64,000 bases of DNA from Cohnella baijiui. Lineage in GTDB: Bacteria > Bacillota > Bacilli > Paenibacillales > Paenibacillaceae. Position 1 is the stretch's first letter, and each line of letters begins with the position of its first letter. The stretch is taken from positions 62,001 to 126,000 of the forward strand of contig NZ_JAJFOW010000012.1 in assembly GCF_020731285.1 (NCBI RefSeq), in the 5' to 3' direction. This document shows positions 50,018-58,686 of this stretch, one piece after another. A model generated the notes under the pieces. The model was given only the letters and a program-made list of their open reading frames with translations. It did no database searches and was not told where the DNA came from. The position numbers and the translations under genes are program-made.

Positions 50018-51382
50018 TTAGATCTGCGGCCGATCTTTTTTCCTGCGAATGAAGCGCCGATGGATGAAAAAAGTGATGAGCAAAGACAGGACGCCCAGCA
50101 AAATCGGTACACCAAACCCTTCCAAAGAGAAGGGCCTACCTTCCAACTTGAGGTGGTCGGTGGCGCGATATTCGAGCCGCTTGGCGGCGAATTTCGCCGT
50201 CCGGATATCCTCTTGCTTGGCCAAATCCTCGAATGCGGGCTCCATGGCAAACCGATCCGCCGCGTCGCGGTGCAGGTACAGCAGTTTTGCGCCGCTGCCG
50301 CCGTTCTTCCACTGTTTGATGTCATCGGCCGCCGCAGACTCGGCATCGGCACCGATGACGATCATTTTCTCCAGCTTCGGCACGTTGTCGATCTGATAGC
50401 GCGCGACCAGGTTCAGGCCGTGCTTCGTCACGATCGGTTCTTTCGCGCTGGAAACGGTCAACGTCGTCGTCGTACCGGAAGCGGCGTACGTATCGAATGC
50501 GGCGGACAAATCCAGTTCATCGGCGCCATTATATAGCAGCACGCCCGCCTTGACTTTGTTCCACTGAAAAGCGTTGTTCAGTACGTACGTTAGATCGCTT
50601 AGTCCGGCAACGAACGGTTTCATTTGCGGGTTGGTCACGTAATCGTAAGAAGGGTAGTTCATCTCTTTCGCCACTTTTTTCGCCGTCTCTTCGCCTACCT
50701 GCTGGGAAATGACGTATAGCGTAGCGTCGATCCCCGATGTCAGTCCGGCGGAAGATACGATATGGCCTTGCGGGACGAAGCGCCGATCTTTCACCCAGTG
50801 GATGTCCGGGTATTTTTTCATGAGCCGGTTAATGTCTCCCCAGTGCGTCGCGGCCGATTTGCCGTTCAACAAGCCGGTATCCGCCAGGTTTTCAGCCCCG
50901 TTGCAAATGGAGATCAATGTCGTCTTGTCGCTCGAGTGCTTCCGAATCCACTCGCGGACAGGCGCATATTTTTGTTCGTCCAAAATCGGCATAAACGGAA
51001 TGACGATCACATCCGGGCTTTTGCCGAGCAGCGCATCCATGTCGTCAAACGAATAATGCGGGACGACATCGAGTCCGCCGGTTAGCGATTTGATTTCGCG
51101 ATCGGGAGCAACGCCGTATACATTGTAAGCTTCCGTCATCGCAAACATCTTGTACGGGACGAGAAAATCGAACACTTCGGTCACTTCGTTCGCCAGCAGC
51201 ACGGCCACCGTCGGTTTGTTCGCGTCGTATTTCTGTACCTGTACATTCGTCAAGGCAGGTGGGGCTTTGTCGTATACCGACATTCCGGCATTCATCGTGC
51301 GAATGGACCCGACTGCCCCTGTCCCCCCTACAACAACGATGAAAACGACGAGATAGATGATGATGCGCCATACAACCTTCAC
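50018..51382 (-). CDS. Membrane-anchored DJ-1/PfpI family protein
   Basis: The 454-residue protein has an N-terminal membrane helix (about 5-25), two DJ-1/PfpI-like domains, and a C-terminal helix (about 428-446) followed by basic residues. The first domain has the nucleophile elbow ISICNGAENLADTGLLNGKSAATHW seen in GlxA/ThiJ-like proteins, with Cys in ICNGA. The second (about 270-370) is degenerate. The topology places the domains outside the cell. GTG 51382 with GGGGAG 7 bp upstream is preferred to the longer frame. The function is unknown; a stress or glyoxalase-like role is conjecture. Confidence 0.8.
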   Translation of the reverse strand: MKVVWRIIIYLVVFIVVVGGTGAVGSIRTMNAGMSVYDKAPPALTNVQVQKYDANKPTVAVLLANEVTEVFDFLVPYKMFAMTEAYNVYGVAPDREIKSLTGGLDVVPHYSFDDMDALLGKSPDVIVIPFMPILDEQKYAPVREWIRKHSSDKTTLISICNGAENLADTGLLNGKSAATHWGDINRLMKKYPDIHWVKDRRFVPQGHIVSSAGLTSGIDATLYVISQQVGEETAKKVAKEMNYPSYDYVTNPQMKPFVAGLSDLTYVLNNAFQWNKVKAGVLLYNGADELDLSAAFDTYAASGTTTTLTVSSAKEPIVTKHGLNLVARYQIDNVPKLEKMIVIGADAESAAADDIKQWKNGGSGAKLLYLHRDAADRFAMEPAFEDLAKQEDIRTAKFAAKRLEYRATDHLKLEGRPFSLEGFGVPILLGVLSLLITFFIHRRFIRRKKDRPQI

Positions 51383-51579
51383 TTGCTTACTCCCCTTCCA
51401 GTTAACTTTCTTACCCTTTAAAAGTAACAAACCAAAATAGACTTATCATCCGCATCCGGCCCGATGGAGGGGCTCGGCTCGCGCTGGAGCAGGCGCTGGA
51501 CCCTGGTCTATTTTCTTTTTTTTGCATGACTCGAAAGGGCTATTCGCTGCTTGGGTTAGCCGGAAAAGGAAGCATTATT

Positions 51580-51742
51580 TTATTTCTCCACCGCGATGCC
51601 GGCTGCTTCCCTATGCCCGTAGGCAACGATTCTACTAAACTGGGATGAGACTTCATTCGCAGGAAGAGGCTGATCGTTTTTGATCCACCAAGTGACAACC
51701 CCCATAAAAGACGATACGAGGTGTTCGAGCAGCAATTCCTTG
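51580..51742 (-). pseudogene. C-terminal fragment of a TetR family regulator
   Basis: The minus frame reads FKELLLEHLVSSFMGVVTWWIKND then ...ANEVSSQFSRIVAYG, typical of the last helices of TetR proteins, and ends at TAA 51580. The N-terminal HTH is missing: the sequence changes to an ABC ATPase on the other strand at about 51742. Confidence 0.7.
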
Positions 51743-51886
51743 AACGGCCAGCTGATCGCGCAAGGCGATCCGCGCGAAATCGTGACGGAGCGGCTGGTTG
51801 AAGACGTGTTCGGCTTGAAGTGCACCATCATTGACGATCCGGTGTCGCACACGCCGCTTGTCGTCCCATTGGGCAGGGATCGTTGA
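51743..51886 (+). pseudogene. C-terminal fragment of a siderophore ABC transporter ATPase (FecE/FhuC type)
   Basis: The plus frame reads NGQLIAQGDPREIVTERLVEDVFG...DPVSHTPLVVPLGR and stops at 51884-51886. This is the conserved end of iron-siderophore import ATPases. All catalytic motifs are missing. It abuts the TetR fragment, so one deletion truncated both genes. Confidence 0.8.
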
Positions 51887-51924
51887 TCCAAACGCATATT
51901 GACAAGGCTTTCACTATTTTCTTG

Positions 51925-51952
51925 TTGATATCTAGCGTGTTTATGATATTAT
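51925..51952 (+). promoter_or_regulatory. Promoter for the carboxynorspermidine operon leader
   Basis: TTGATA (51925-51930), a 16-bp spacer and TATTAT (51947-51952) give a reasonable sigma-A promoter about 470 bp before the first gene. Confidence 0.5.
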
Positions 51953-52422
51953 GAGATTGCGTTATTTGGAATGCTGCGATTCAAATATACGGGATCTAGC
52001 AAACCAATCATTTTTTTGACCACATCCGCGAGGAAGTTAAGGCCATACGGACAGCCGGGTCAAATGCCGACTGGCAACTTAGGTTGCCTTATTGATTGAG
52101 TTCAAAGCTCAAATTTTATAAGTTTGGTTGCTCATCGACCAGGTGCATTGTTGCATCGCACATCAACTTGTGAAACGATCAATAAGAGTGGTAAAAGTGA
52201 TTGTTTGCTATATAGACTCTGATCCGTTCCCGATATATTTTGAATATTAATAAGCTTCCTAGACAAGCTATGTCCGCTTTTGGCGGCATTTAATATTCGT
52301 GATTTATATCCAAACAAGTGTGATACGCGATGATGCGTTTTTTCCACTTGTTTTTTTGTGCGAAAAAATCGGCGGCAATCGTCTGATCCCCCAAACAAAT
52401 CATGAGGCAAGGAGAGCGAGAA
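51953..52422 (+). promoter_or_regulatory. Long structured 5' leader of the carboxynorspermidine operon
   Basis: About 460 nt separate the promoter from the synthase gene with no ORF. The leader has a GGCAAC-TTAG-GTTGCC hairpin (52073-52088), a TTGAG/CTCAA hairpin (52096-52112) and a full terminator (52312-52357) just before the ribosome site. This resembles an attenuated or riboswitch-controlled leader, but it matches no class I can name. Confidence 0.5.
52312..52357 (+). terminator. Leader terminator (candidate attenuator)
   Basis: AAACAAGTG pairs with CACTTGTTT around an inner ACGC/GCGT hairpin, followed by a T run to 52357. It lies 65 bp upstream of the synthase ATG, so transcripts must read through it to express the operon. 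Confidence 0.7.
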
Positions 52423-53670
52423 ATGGGAAAAGCACTAGTTATCGGTTGCGGCGGAGTAGCGTCGGTAGCCATCCACAAATGCGTTCAGAACAGCGAGGTA
52501 TTCGAAGAGATTTGCATCGCAAGCCGCACCAAATCCAAATGCGATGCGTTGAAGGCCCAACTGGACGGCGTCAAAACGAAAATCACGACCGCGCAAGTGG
52601 ATGCCAACAACGTGGACGAGCTCATCGCGCTCATTGAAGAAGTAAAACCGGATATCGTCATGAACCTGGCGCTGCCGTACCAGGATCTGACGATCATGGA
52701 CGCTTGCCTGGCAACGAAGACTCATTATATGGATACGGCCAACTACGAGCCGGAAGATACCGCGAAGTTCGAATACAAATGGCAGTGGGAATACCGCGAA
52801 CGGTTCGAGCAAGCCGGCATTACCGCTCTGCTGGGCAGCGGCTTCGACCCGGGCGTAACCGGCGTATTCTCGGCGTATGCGCTCAAGCACTACTTCGACG
52901 AGATCGAATATATCGACATCCTGGACTGCAACGGTGGGGATCACGGCTATCCGTTCGCCACGAATTTCAACCCGGAGATCAATATCCGCGAAGTGTCGGC
53001 CAACGGGAGATACTGGGAGAACGGCGAATGGATCGAGACCAAGCCCATGGAGATCAAGCGCGTCTACAACTTCGCCGAAGTCGGCGAGAAGGACATGTAT
53101 CTGCTTTATCATGAAGAGCTCGAATCCCTTGCAGTCAACATGCCGGGACTGAAGCGCATCCGGTTCTTCATGACCTTCGGCCAGAGCTACCTGACTCACC
53201 TCAAGGCATTGGAGAACGTCGGCATGACTTCGATCGAGCCGATCGAATTCGAAGGGAAGCAAATCATTCCGCTCCAGTTCCTCAAGGCTGTATTGCCGGA
53301 TCCGGCATCGCTGGGGCCGCGTACCGTCGGCAAGACGAATATCGGCTGCATTTTCCAAGGCAAAAAGAACGGCGTATCGAAAACGTACTACGTGTACAAC
53401 GTTTGCGACCATCAAGCGTGCTTCCGGGAAGTGGGCTCTCAAGCGATCTCTTATACGACCGGCGTTCCTGCCATGATCGGAGCCGCCATGGTGCTGACCG
53501 GCAAGTGGAACAAGCCCGGCGTCTACAATGTCGAAGAGTTCGATCCGGATCCGTTCATGGAAGAATTGAACAAATGGGGACTTCCATGGGTAGAAGACTT
53601 CAATCCCGTACTGGTTGACGATGGACAGGAATCGCTGGACGCGCTCAAACAACCGGTGCTGGCTCGTTAA
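52423..53670 (+). CDS. Carboxynorspermidine synthase (saccharopine dehydrogenase family)
   Basis: The 415-residue protein begins ALVIGCGGVASVAIHKC (NADP-binding loop, residues 4-20) and has LLGSGFDPGVTGVF, NGGDHGYPFATNFNPEINIREVS and other motifs of carboxynorspermidine/carboxyspermidine dehydrogenase. It condenses aspartate semialdehyde with a diamine and reduces the imine, the alternative route to spermidine or norspermidine. ATG 52423 has AAGGAG 8 bp upstream. The decarboxylase gene starts 1 bp after its stop. Confidence 0.93.
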   Translation: MGKALVIGCGGVASVAIHKCVQNSEVFEEICIASRTKSKCDALKAQLDGVKTKITTAQVDANNVDELIALIEEVKPDIVMNLALPYQDLTIMDACLATKTHYMDTANYEPEDTAKFEYKWQWEYRERFEQAGITALLGSGFDPGVTGVFSAYALKHYFDEIEYIDILDCNGGDHGYPFATNFNPEINIREVSANGRYWENGEWIETKPMEIKRVYNFAEVGEKDMYLLYHEELESLAVNMPGLKRIRFFMTFGQSYLTHLKALENVGMTSIEPIEFEGKQIIPLQFLKAVLPDPASLGPRTVGKTNIGCIFQGKKNGVSKTYYVYNVCDHQACFREVGSQAISYTTGVPAMIGAAMVLTGKWNKPGVYNVEEFDPDPFMEELNKWGLPWVEDFNPVLVDDGQESLDALKQPVLAR

Positions 53671-53671
53671 G

Positions 53672-54799
53672 ATGCGGTTCGAACAGTTGCCGACGCCTTG
53701 TTTTGTCGTCGATGAAGCGCTCATCGAGAGAAATCTCCAAATCCTGAACGGCGTCATGCAGCGTACGGGAGCCAAGATCGTGCTCGCCCAAAAAGCATTC
53801 TCCATGACCGCCCTGTATCCCCTCATCGGCGAATACTTGAGCGGCACGACCGCGAGCGGCTTGTTCGAAGCCCGGCTGGGCCACGAGGAAATGGGCAAAG
53901 AAAATCACGTCTTTGCCCCGGCCTATCGGGACGACGAGATCGATGAGATCATCTCCATCTGCGATCACATCATCTTTAACTCCTTCTCGCAGCTGGAGAA
54001 GTTCAAGACCAAGGCGCTCCGGGCCGGCAGGAAGGTAGGCTTGCGCATCAACCCGGAATGCTCGACGCAGGTCGGCCATGAGATCTATGATCCGTGTTCT
54101 CCCGGCTCCAGATTCGGCGTCAAACGGGAGGATTTTCGCCCGGACTTGCTGGACGGCGTATCCGGCCTGCACTTCCATACCCTCTGCCAGCAAAACTCCG
54201 ACGACTTGGAGACGACGCTGCAGGCGGTCGAGGCGAGGTTTGGGGAGTGGCTGCCGCAGATGGAATGGATCAATTTCGGCGGCGGGCACCATATTACAAG
54301 GGACGATTACGATATCCCCACCCTTGAAGCCTGCATTAAGAGAATGCAAGAGAAATACGGTCTCGAGGTGTATTTGGAGCCCGGGGAAGCCGTCGCGCTC
54401 AACGCCGGCTACTTGATCGCGTCCGTGCTGGAGCTGCATCGGAACGGCATCGAGATTGCGATTCTGGACACCTCGGCAACCTGCCATATGCCGGACGTAT
54501 TGGAAATGCCTTACCGTCCACCGCTGGCGGGGAGCGGCGAGCCCGGCGAGAAGCCGTACACCTATCGGCTTACGGGCCAAACCTGCCTGACCGGGGACGT
54601 GATCGGAGATTATTCGTTCGATCAACCTCTCAAGTGCGGCGATCGGCTCGCGTTCGGGGATATGGCGATTTATTCCATGGTGAAAACCAATACGTTTAAC
54701 GGCATGCCGCTGCCGGCCATTGCCATTCAAGGCAAGGACGGCGATTGCCGGGTAGTGCGCCAATTCGGCTATCAAGATTTTAAGATGAGGCTGGCGTAA
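53672..54799 (+). CDS. nspC: Carboxynorspermidine decarboxylase
   Basis: The 375-residue protein is a fold-type-III PLP decarboxylase with the NspC pattern: AQKAFSMTALYPLI (PLP lysine near 36), GLHFHTLCQQNSDDLE, EWINFGGGHHITRDDYD, LEPGEAVALNAGYL and GQTCLTGDVIGDY (catalytic Cys). It removes the carboxyl group to give spermidine or norspermidine. It starts 1 bp after the synthase stop and has no own ribosome site, so translation is coupled. A strong terminator follows. Confidence 0.95.
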   Translation: MRFEQLPTPCFVVDEALIERNLQILNGVMQRTGAKIVLAQKAFSMTALYPLIGEYLSGTTASGLFEARLGHEEMGKENHVFAPAYRDDEIDEIISICDHIIFNSFSQLEKFKTKALRAGRKVGLRINPECSTQVGHEIYDPCSPGSRFGVKREDFRPDLLDGVSGLHFHTLCQQNSDDLETTLQAVEARFGEWLPQMEWINFGGGHHITRDDYDIPTLEACIKRMQEKYGLEVYLEPGEAVALNAGYLIASVLELHRNGIEIAILDTSATCHMPDVLEMPYRPPLAGSGEPGEKPYTYRLTGQTCLTGDVIGDYSFDQPLKCGDRLAFGDMAIYSMVKTNTFNGMPLPAIAIQGKDGDCRVVRQFGYQDFKMRLA

Positions 54800-54802
54800 A
54801 GG

Positions 54803-54837
54803 GCTGGCACCGGTGTTCAGCCGGTGCCGGCTTTTTT
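54803..54837 (+). terminator. Terminator of the polyamine operon
   Basis: GCTGGCACCGG pairs with CCGGTGCCGGC around TGTTCAG, followed by TTTTTT. Confidence 0.92.
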
Positions 54838-54894
54838 AACCATTTAGAATGGATAGATTTTACGCTTATCCATTTCTCCGGGAGACATGCGGAA

Positions 54895-55839
54895 ATGCGG
54901 GAAATCGAAGCGTATCGCGAAGAATTGGAGATCGTCTTCCGGGAGGCATCGGAGGAGATGGCGGAGCTTCCGGCAGCGCTCGGCGAACGGGGGCAGGCGC
55001 TGCTGGCGCTCAGCCATCCGCTGCGCAACGGGGGGCGGGGGAATCGGATCAGCTACTTGCTGCCTTACTGGATGCAGGATCAGACGCGCAGCCCGATCGA
55101 GCTATGCCGCGATTTGGCGGTCGGCAATATTTATGCGATGCTCCGTTATTTTCTGCTGGACGATGCGATGGACGGGAAGGAGCGGCGTCCGGAGGGAATA
55201 CGCGGTGCCTTGGCGCTCGGCCAGCTGCTCGAGGAACTGTTCAGACGGCGATACCTGCGCCATTTTCCGGCCGATTCCATGTTGTGGGAACGCTATCGCC
55301 GATATGTGGGGGAGTGGGCATCCGCGGTGGATACGGAAATGGCAAATCCGATCGACCCGAACGACTTCGGACAGTTGGCCCGAAAAGCGGCTCCCGTGAA
55401 AATAGGCGCAAGCGGGCTGCTGCTTCATGCGGGGATGCCGGATCGAATCCCGGATGCGGAGCGAGCCGTCGACCTGGCGCTTGCGGCGCTCCAGCTGTCC
55501 GATGATTGGGCCGATTGGCGGGACGATCTACCCGATCCCAACGGCAACGCATTTCTGTCGATCGTAAGCTCGGGCCTTCCGCCGTTTACCGTATTGGATG
55601 AACGCGCCGTTCGAACGGCGATCTACCATCATCATGCCGCAGACCGACTTGCAGACATGGCCGAACGCTGCGTCGAGCAGCTCAAGCAGGTCCCCTACGC
55701 GCCGGACCGGCTTGCGGCTTTTGCCGCTGCCGTCGCCCAGGGAATCCGAAGGGAAGCCCGGCATATCGAGGAATCGAGAGTAAGCTTGGCTGCAGAAGGC
55801 GGTTTCTCGCAATTGCTGTCGAAAATGAGAAGATCATAG
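54895..55839 (+). CDS. Class 1 isoprenoid biosynthesis enzyme (terpene/prenyl-synthase-like)
   Basis: The 314-residue all-helical protein has two acidic motifs in the right places for a class I isoprenoid synthase: DDAMD at 89-93 (in YFLLDDAMDG) and DDWADWRDD at 203-211 (in LQLSDDWADWRDD). These chelate Mg and bind the prenyl diphosphate. It is shorter and more divergent than standard FPP/GGPP synthases. ATG 54895 is 10 bp after GGGAG. The NHLP-type RiPP precursor starts 68 bp downstream on the same strand, so it could prenylate or provide a terpene for that peptide; this is an inference from context. Confidence 0.75.
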   Translation: MREIEAYREELEIVFREASEEMAELPAALGERGQALLALSHPLRNGGRGNRISYLLPYWMQDQTRSPIELCRDLAVGNIYAMLRYFLLDDAMDGKERRPEGIRGALALGQLLEELFRRRYLRHFPADSMLWERYRRYVGEWASAVDTEMANPIDPNDFGQLARKAAPVKIGASGLLLHAGMPDRIPDAERAVDLALAALQLSDDWADWRDDLPDPNGNAFLSIVSSGLPPFTVLDERAVRTAIYHHHAADRLADMAERCVEQLKQVPYAPDRLAAFAAAVAQGIRREARHIEESRVSLAAEGGFSQLLSKMRRS

Positions 55840-55907
55840 GACATATTACCCAAAAAATGCTATGATAGGAGGGCTAGTCCATTCTACCCAAGAAGGGTTG
55901 TTGTTCT

Positions 55908-56156
55908 ATGTCCTTGGAATCCTTGAAAGTGCAGATCATCGAGAAGGCTTGGAAGGATCCGGATTTTATGGCGCAACTGCTGGCCGATCCCAAAAGCGCG
56001 ATTCAGTCGTCGTTCGGCATCGAGCTGCCGGAGGAAATCGAGCTTCGGGTCGTGGAAGAAACGCCTTCCAGCTATGTCCTGGTCATCCCGCCCAATCCGG
56101 CCGATCTCGCAAGCTCGAAGGGCGATGCAGACAACCTTACATACAATTGGGGCTAA
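55908..56156 (+). CDS. NHLP leader family RiPP precursor peptide
   Basis: The 82-residue protein has the nitrile-hydratase-alpha-like leader: KAWKDPDFMAQLLADPKSAI, FGIELPEEIELRVVEE and SYVLVIPP. After it comes a short putative core of about 18 residues, ADLASSKGDADNLTYNWG, with no Cys. AGAAGGG is 10 bp before ATG 55908. NHLP leaders feed a variety of modified peptides. No lanthionine, radical SAM or peptidase-transporter gene is in this window; the only adjacent candidate modifying enzyme is the isoprenoid-synthase-like protein. The stop codon overlaps that of the convergent histidine kinase. Confidence 0.85.
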   Translation: MSLESLKVQIIEKAWKDPDFMAQLLADPKSAIQSSFGIELPEEIELRVVEETPSSYVLVIPPNPADLASSKGDADNLTYNWG

Positions 56157-58042
56157 TTGGCCCCCGCGAGAGGGAACCGAATCGTCGCTTCGGTTCCCTT
56201 TCCTTTTTCGCTGCGGAATTCAAGCGTTCCCAGCATGACTTCGATGATTCGGAAAGTAACCATCAGGCCGAGACCGGTGCCTTTGGTCTTGGTAGAGAAA
56301 TAGGGATTGCCCAGCTTGGCGAGCTGCTCTTCGTCCATGCCTTGGCCGTTATCCGTAATCCGTATCACCACCGCGCCATTTTCCTCGTATGCCACCACCT
56401 CGATTTTTCCGGCATCCTGCAAAGATTCGACGCTGTTCTTCAACATATTAATGAGCGCTTGTTTGAATTTGGGCGGGTTTCCGGAGATTGTGAGCTGTTC
56501 GGACGCGTTGACGAGCAGCTCTCCGCCGTTCAGGGTGACCATGGGACGCAAAATCGTTTCGATGGCATTCAGTTCTTGCTTGACGTCCATCAAGACCGGC
56601 GTCTCCTGCTCGGGCTTGGCGAACGTGAGATAATCCGTGATGATGCCAGCCGCCCGATCCAGTTCGCTTATGGCCATGCTGTACTGGTATTTGTTTTGCT
56701 CGCTGGCTTTGCCCGACAGCAATTGCAAGAATCCTCTCGTCACCTGTAGCGGGTTTCGGATTTCATGCGCAATGGAGGCGGCCAGTTCGCTGATGATCTG
56801 CATTCTCTCCGTCTTCTGCAGCTGATGGTTGTACAGCTCCAGCTCTTTGGAATACGAGAGCAGCCTCTCATAATCGGCGGCTATTTTTCGGTTTAACGTC
56901 ATGACGAGACATGCGATGAGGAATACGAGGCCGAATTTCCACCACACGAATTCATGCGGACCATGACGAAAGGAGAAAATGAGAAGTTCGGCTGCGCCGG
57001 AAACGGCGAGACCCAGGATCCCCGCCGATAACAGCATGGAATCGCGGTATCCTCGAAGGGCGTTCCGAATGGCCAGGACGATGATGACGATGAGTTGGAT
57101 CAAAGCGAGAACCGCCAGAATCCAGAACGTAAAGAGCTTGTAATAGAAATAGAAGGATCCGCCGACGATTTTGTAGGCCGCCATGACGAGGAAGCTCACC
57201 GCATAATAACCCAACAGCCACTTTTCGGACTTCCTGAACCAAGCATAGGTTTCCTCGAAAGAATGGACGACGAAGTAGTATAGGGAGGGCAAAAGGACTA
57301 GTAAAAACGCATCAAATAAAAAGAACAGCACTTTTCCGTAATGAGGATAATAGAAATAGGGCAATGACGAATTCGTGATGATCAGCATGCCCGTAGACAG
57401 AATAAACAAACTGAGCGCGTTGGCCGTCTTGGTTAGATTCCGGACGACAAAGCCGGTAGATACGAGCAGGATCAGGCCAAGAAACGCAATGGAGACGCCA
57501 AGCAGAACGTTGGGAAGCCCCTTGCGAACGTTCAGGGAGGACAAGGCGGAGAATTCGCCGATTCGAACAGGGCTGCTGATGCCAGCACCCTCTTTGGATA
57601 CGATGTGAATGTATAGATCCAAGGATTCCGCCTTGGCGTTTAGCGGGACAAGGATGATACGGCGTTCAAAATCATAATTGCGCGCCGACCGGAAAATCGC
57701 CCGGCCGTCTTCGTATACGGTGACGTCAAGTCCGTATAAACGCTCGATATACAATCCCGGGTGATGAAAACCGGATGTTGGCGGAACGGGGATATGCACC
57801 CAGGCGCCTGCGGCTCCTTCCGGCAAGGAGGTGAGAGGGTGCTCTGCCGTTACGGAGTGCCAGGGTCGATCTTGGGGCGGCGTTGGGCTGGACAACTCCG
57901 ACTGCTGGGTCCAAGCGATGCTCCATTCGGAAATGGAAATATCGGAAGCGTCGTCGCGGGTCGTCTTGGAGAAGAGAGAGATGACGGTAATGGCGATACT
58001 GATCATTAGAAACACAATCAAAGGTTGCCGAAATGTGCGCAT
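56153..58042 (-). CDS. Sensor histidine kinase with 7TMR-DISM sensor
   Basis: The 629-residue protein has an N-terminal membrane helix, an extracytoplasmic 7TMR-DISM extracellular domain (about 40-170), seven membrane helices (about 180-390), a coiled linker, a HisKA domain with H426 in ASIAHEIRNPLQ and an HATPase domain with N and G boxes (NMLKNSVES, DNGQGM, GTGLGL). ATG 58042 has GAGGTG about 5 bp upstream. No response regulator is adjacent. Its gene ends overlapping by 4 bp with the RiPP precursor, with no terminator between, so transcription may interfere. Signal unknown. Confidence 0.92.
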   Translation of the reverse strand: MRTFRQPLIVFLMISIAITVISLFSKTTRDDASDISISEWSIAWTQQSELSSPTPPQDRPWHSVTAEHPLTSLPEGAAGAWVHIPVPPTSGFHHPGLYIERLYGLDVTVYEDGRAIFRSARNYDFERRIILVPLNAKAESLDLYIHIVSKEGAGISSPVRIGEFSALSSLNVRKGLPNVLLGVSIAFLGLILLVSTGFVVRNLTKTANALSLFILSTGMLIITNSSLPYFYYPHYGKVLFFLFDAFLLVLLPSLYYFVVHSFEETYAWFRKSEKWLLGYYAVSFLVMAAYKIVGGSFYFYYKLFTFWILAVLALIQLIVIIVLAIRNALRGYRDSMLLSAGILGLAVSGAAELLIFSFRHGPHEFVWWKFGLVFLIACLVMTLNRKIAADYERLLSYSKELELYNHQLQKTERMQIISELAASIAHEIRNPLQVTRGFLQLLSGKASEQNKYQYSMAISELDRAAGIITDYLTFAKPEQETPVLMDVKQELNAIETILRPMVTLNGGELLVNASEQLTISGNPPKFKQALINMLKNSVESLQDAGKIEVVAYEENGAVVIRITDNGQGMDEEQLAKLGNPYFSTKTKGTGLGLMVTFRIIEVMLGTLEFRSEKGKGTEATIRFPLAGAN

Positions 58043-58301
58043 GATACACCTCAAAGGATTCGCGGGCTATTGAATAACCATTTCGACACCATTCGAATCA
58101 ATCCTGTAAAAAATGACAATTAATTTTCAAATCCGACAAAACCCTATGATCGCTTTTTAGGTCACTGCACGCCCTTCAAGACACCCGCTTTATCGAAACT
58201 ACATTACACTTATCTAATTTGCAGGGTTGTCCGCATTTGTACAATCACTTAACTAGAATCTGCATACTCTGTCTTATCCAAACACGAAGGGAGGTAGAAC
58301 G

Positions 58302-58652
58302 TTGATAGGAACCACTGGTGTATTGCTTAACAATCAAGGCGGCGTAAATCTCATCCTCACCATTACCAATGATTCATTTAGCCCCCAAGTCTTTGAAGGA
58401 GAGCTTTTCTTCTTTGATTCTTCCGGCAATAAAGTAGGTGCAGCTCATAGCGTGCTTTCCGTTCCCGCGCAAAGGTTCGTTGGACTTCAGTTTGACATTA
58501 CTGGGCAAGTATTCTATGAGCTTCAGGTATCCGTATCCAGTACCGATGTTGTCGTAAACACTTTCTCGGTCAATGCTTCGGGCAGTATCGCGGCACAGCG
58601 CGTGCTGAATACGGAGCTCAGCCCGATCAGTGCCCTAACACCGATACCGTAA
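58302..58652 (+). CDS. Unrecognised 116-residue beta-rich protein
   Basis: The TTG at 58302 follows GGGAGG at a good distance, and a terminator lies right after the stop, so it is a real transcription unit. The protein is neutral to acidic, without Cys, with alternating hydrophobic strands (VNLILTITNDSFSPQVFEGELFFFDS..., FYELQVSVSSTDVVVNTFSV). No signal peptide is obvious. The layout resembles small spore-surface or extracellular matrix proteins, but I do not recognise a family. Confidence 0.7.
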   Translation: MIGTTGVLLNNQGGVNLILTITNDSFSPQVFEGELFFFDSSGNKVGAAHSVLSVPAQRFVGLQFDITGQVFYELQVSVSSTDVVVNTFSVNASGSIAAQRVLNTELSPISALTPIP

Positions 58653-58661
58653 TACGGGCAC

Positions 58662-58686
58662 AAGGGAGAGGTGAGACCTCTCCCTT
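58662..58686 (+). terminator. Terminator hairpin
   Basis: AAGGGAGAGG and CCTCTCCCTT form a 10-bp stem with loop TGAGA, followed by ATCTGTTTT. Confidence 0.78.

Noticed and set aside
51953..52112. c-di-GMP (GEMM-I) riboswitch, suggested by AGCAAACC and AGCCGGGT
   Set aside because: The conserved order, the GNRA tetraloop/receptor and the ACGCAAAGCC segment are missing, so the match is only to short pieces.
52435..53898. 487-codon open frame on the minus strand
   Set aside because: It is fully antisense to the carboxynorspermidine synthase gene, has no family signature or ribosome site, and is explained by codon bias of the real gene.
53645..54775. 376-codon open frame on the minus strand
   Set aside because: Antisense shadow of nspC; the translated sequence is Arg/Gln-rich without conserved motifs.
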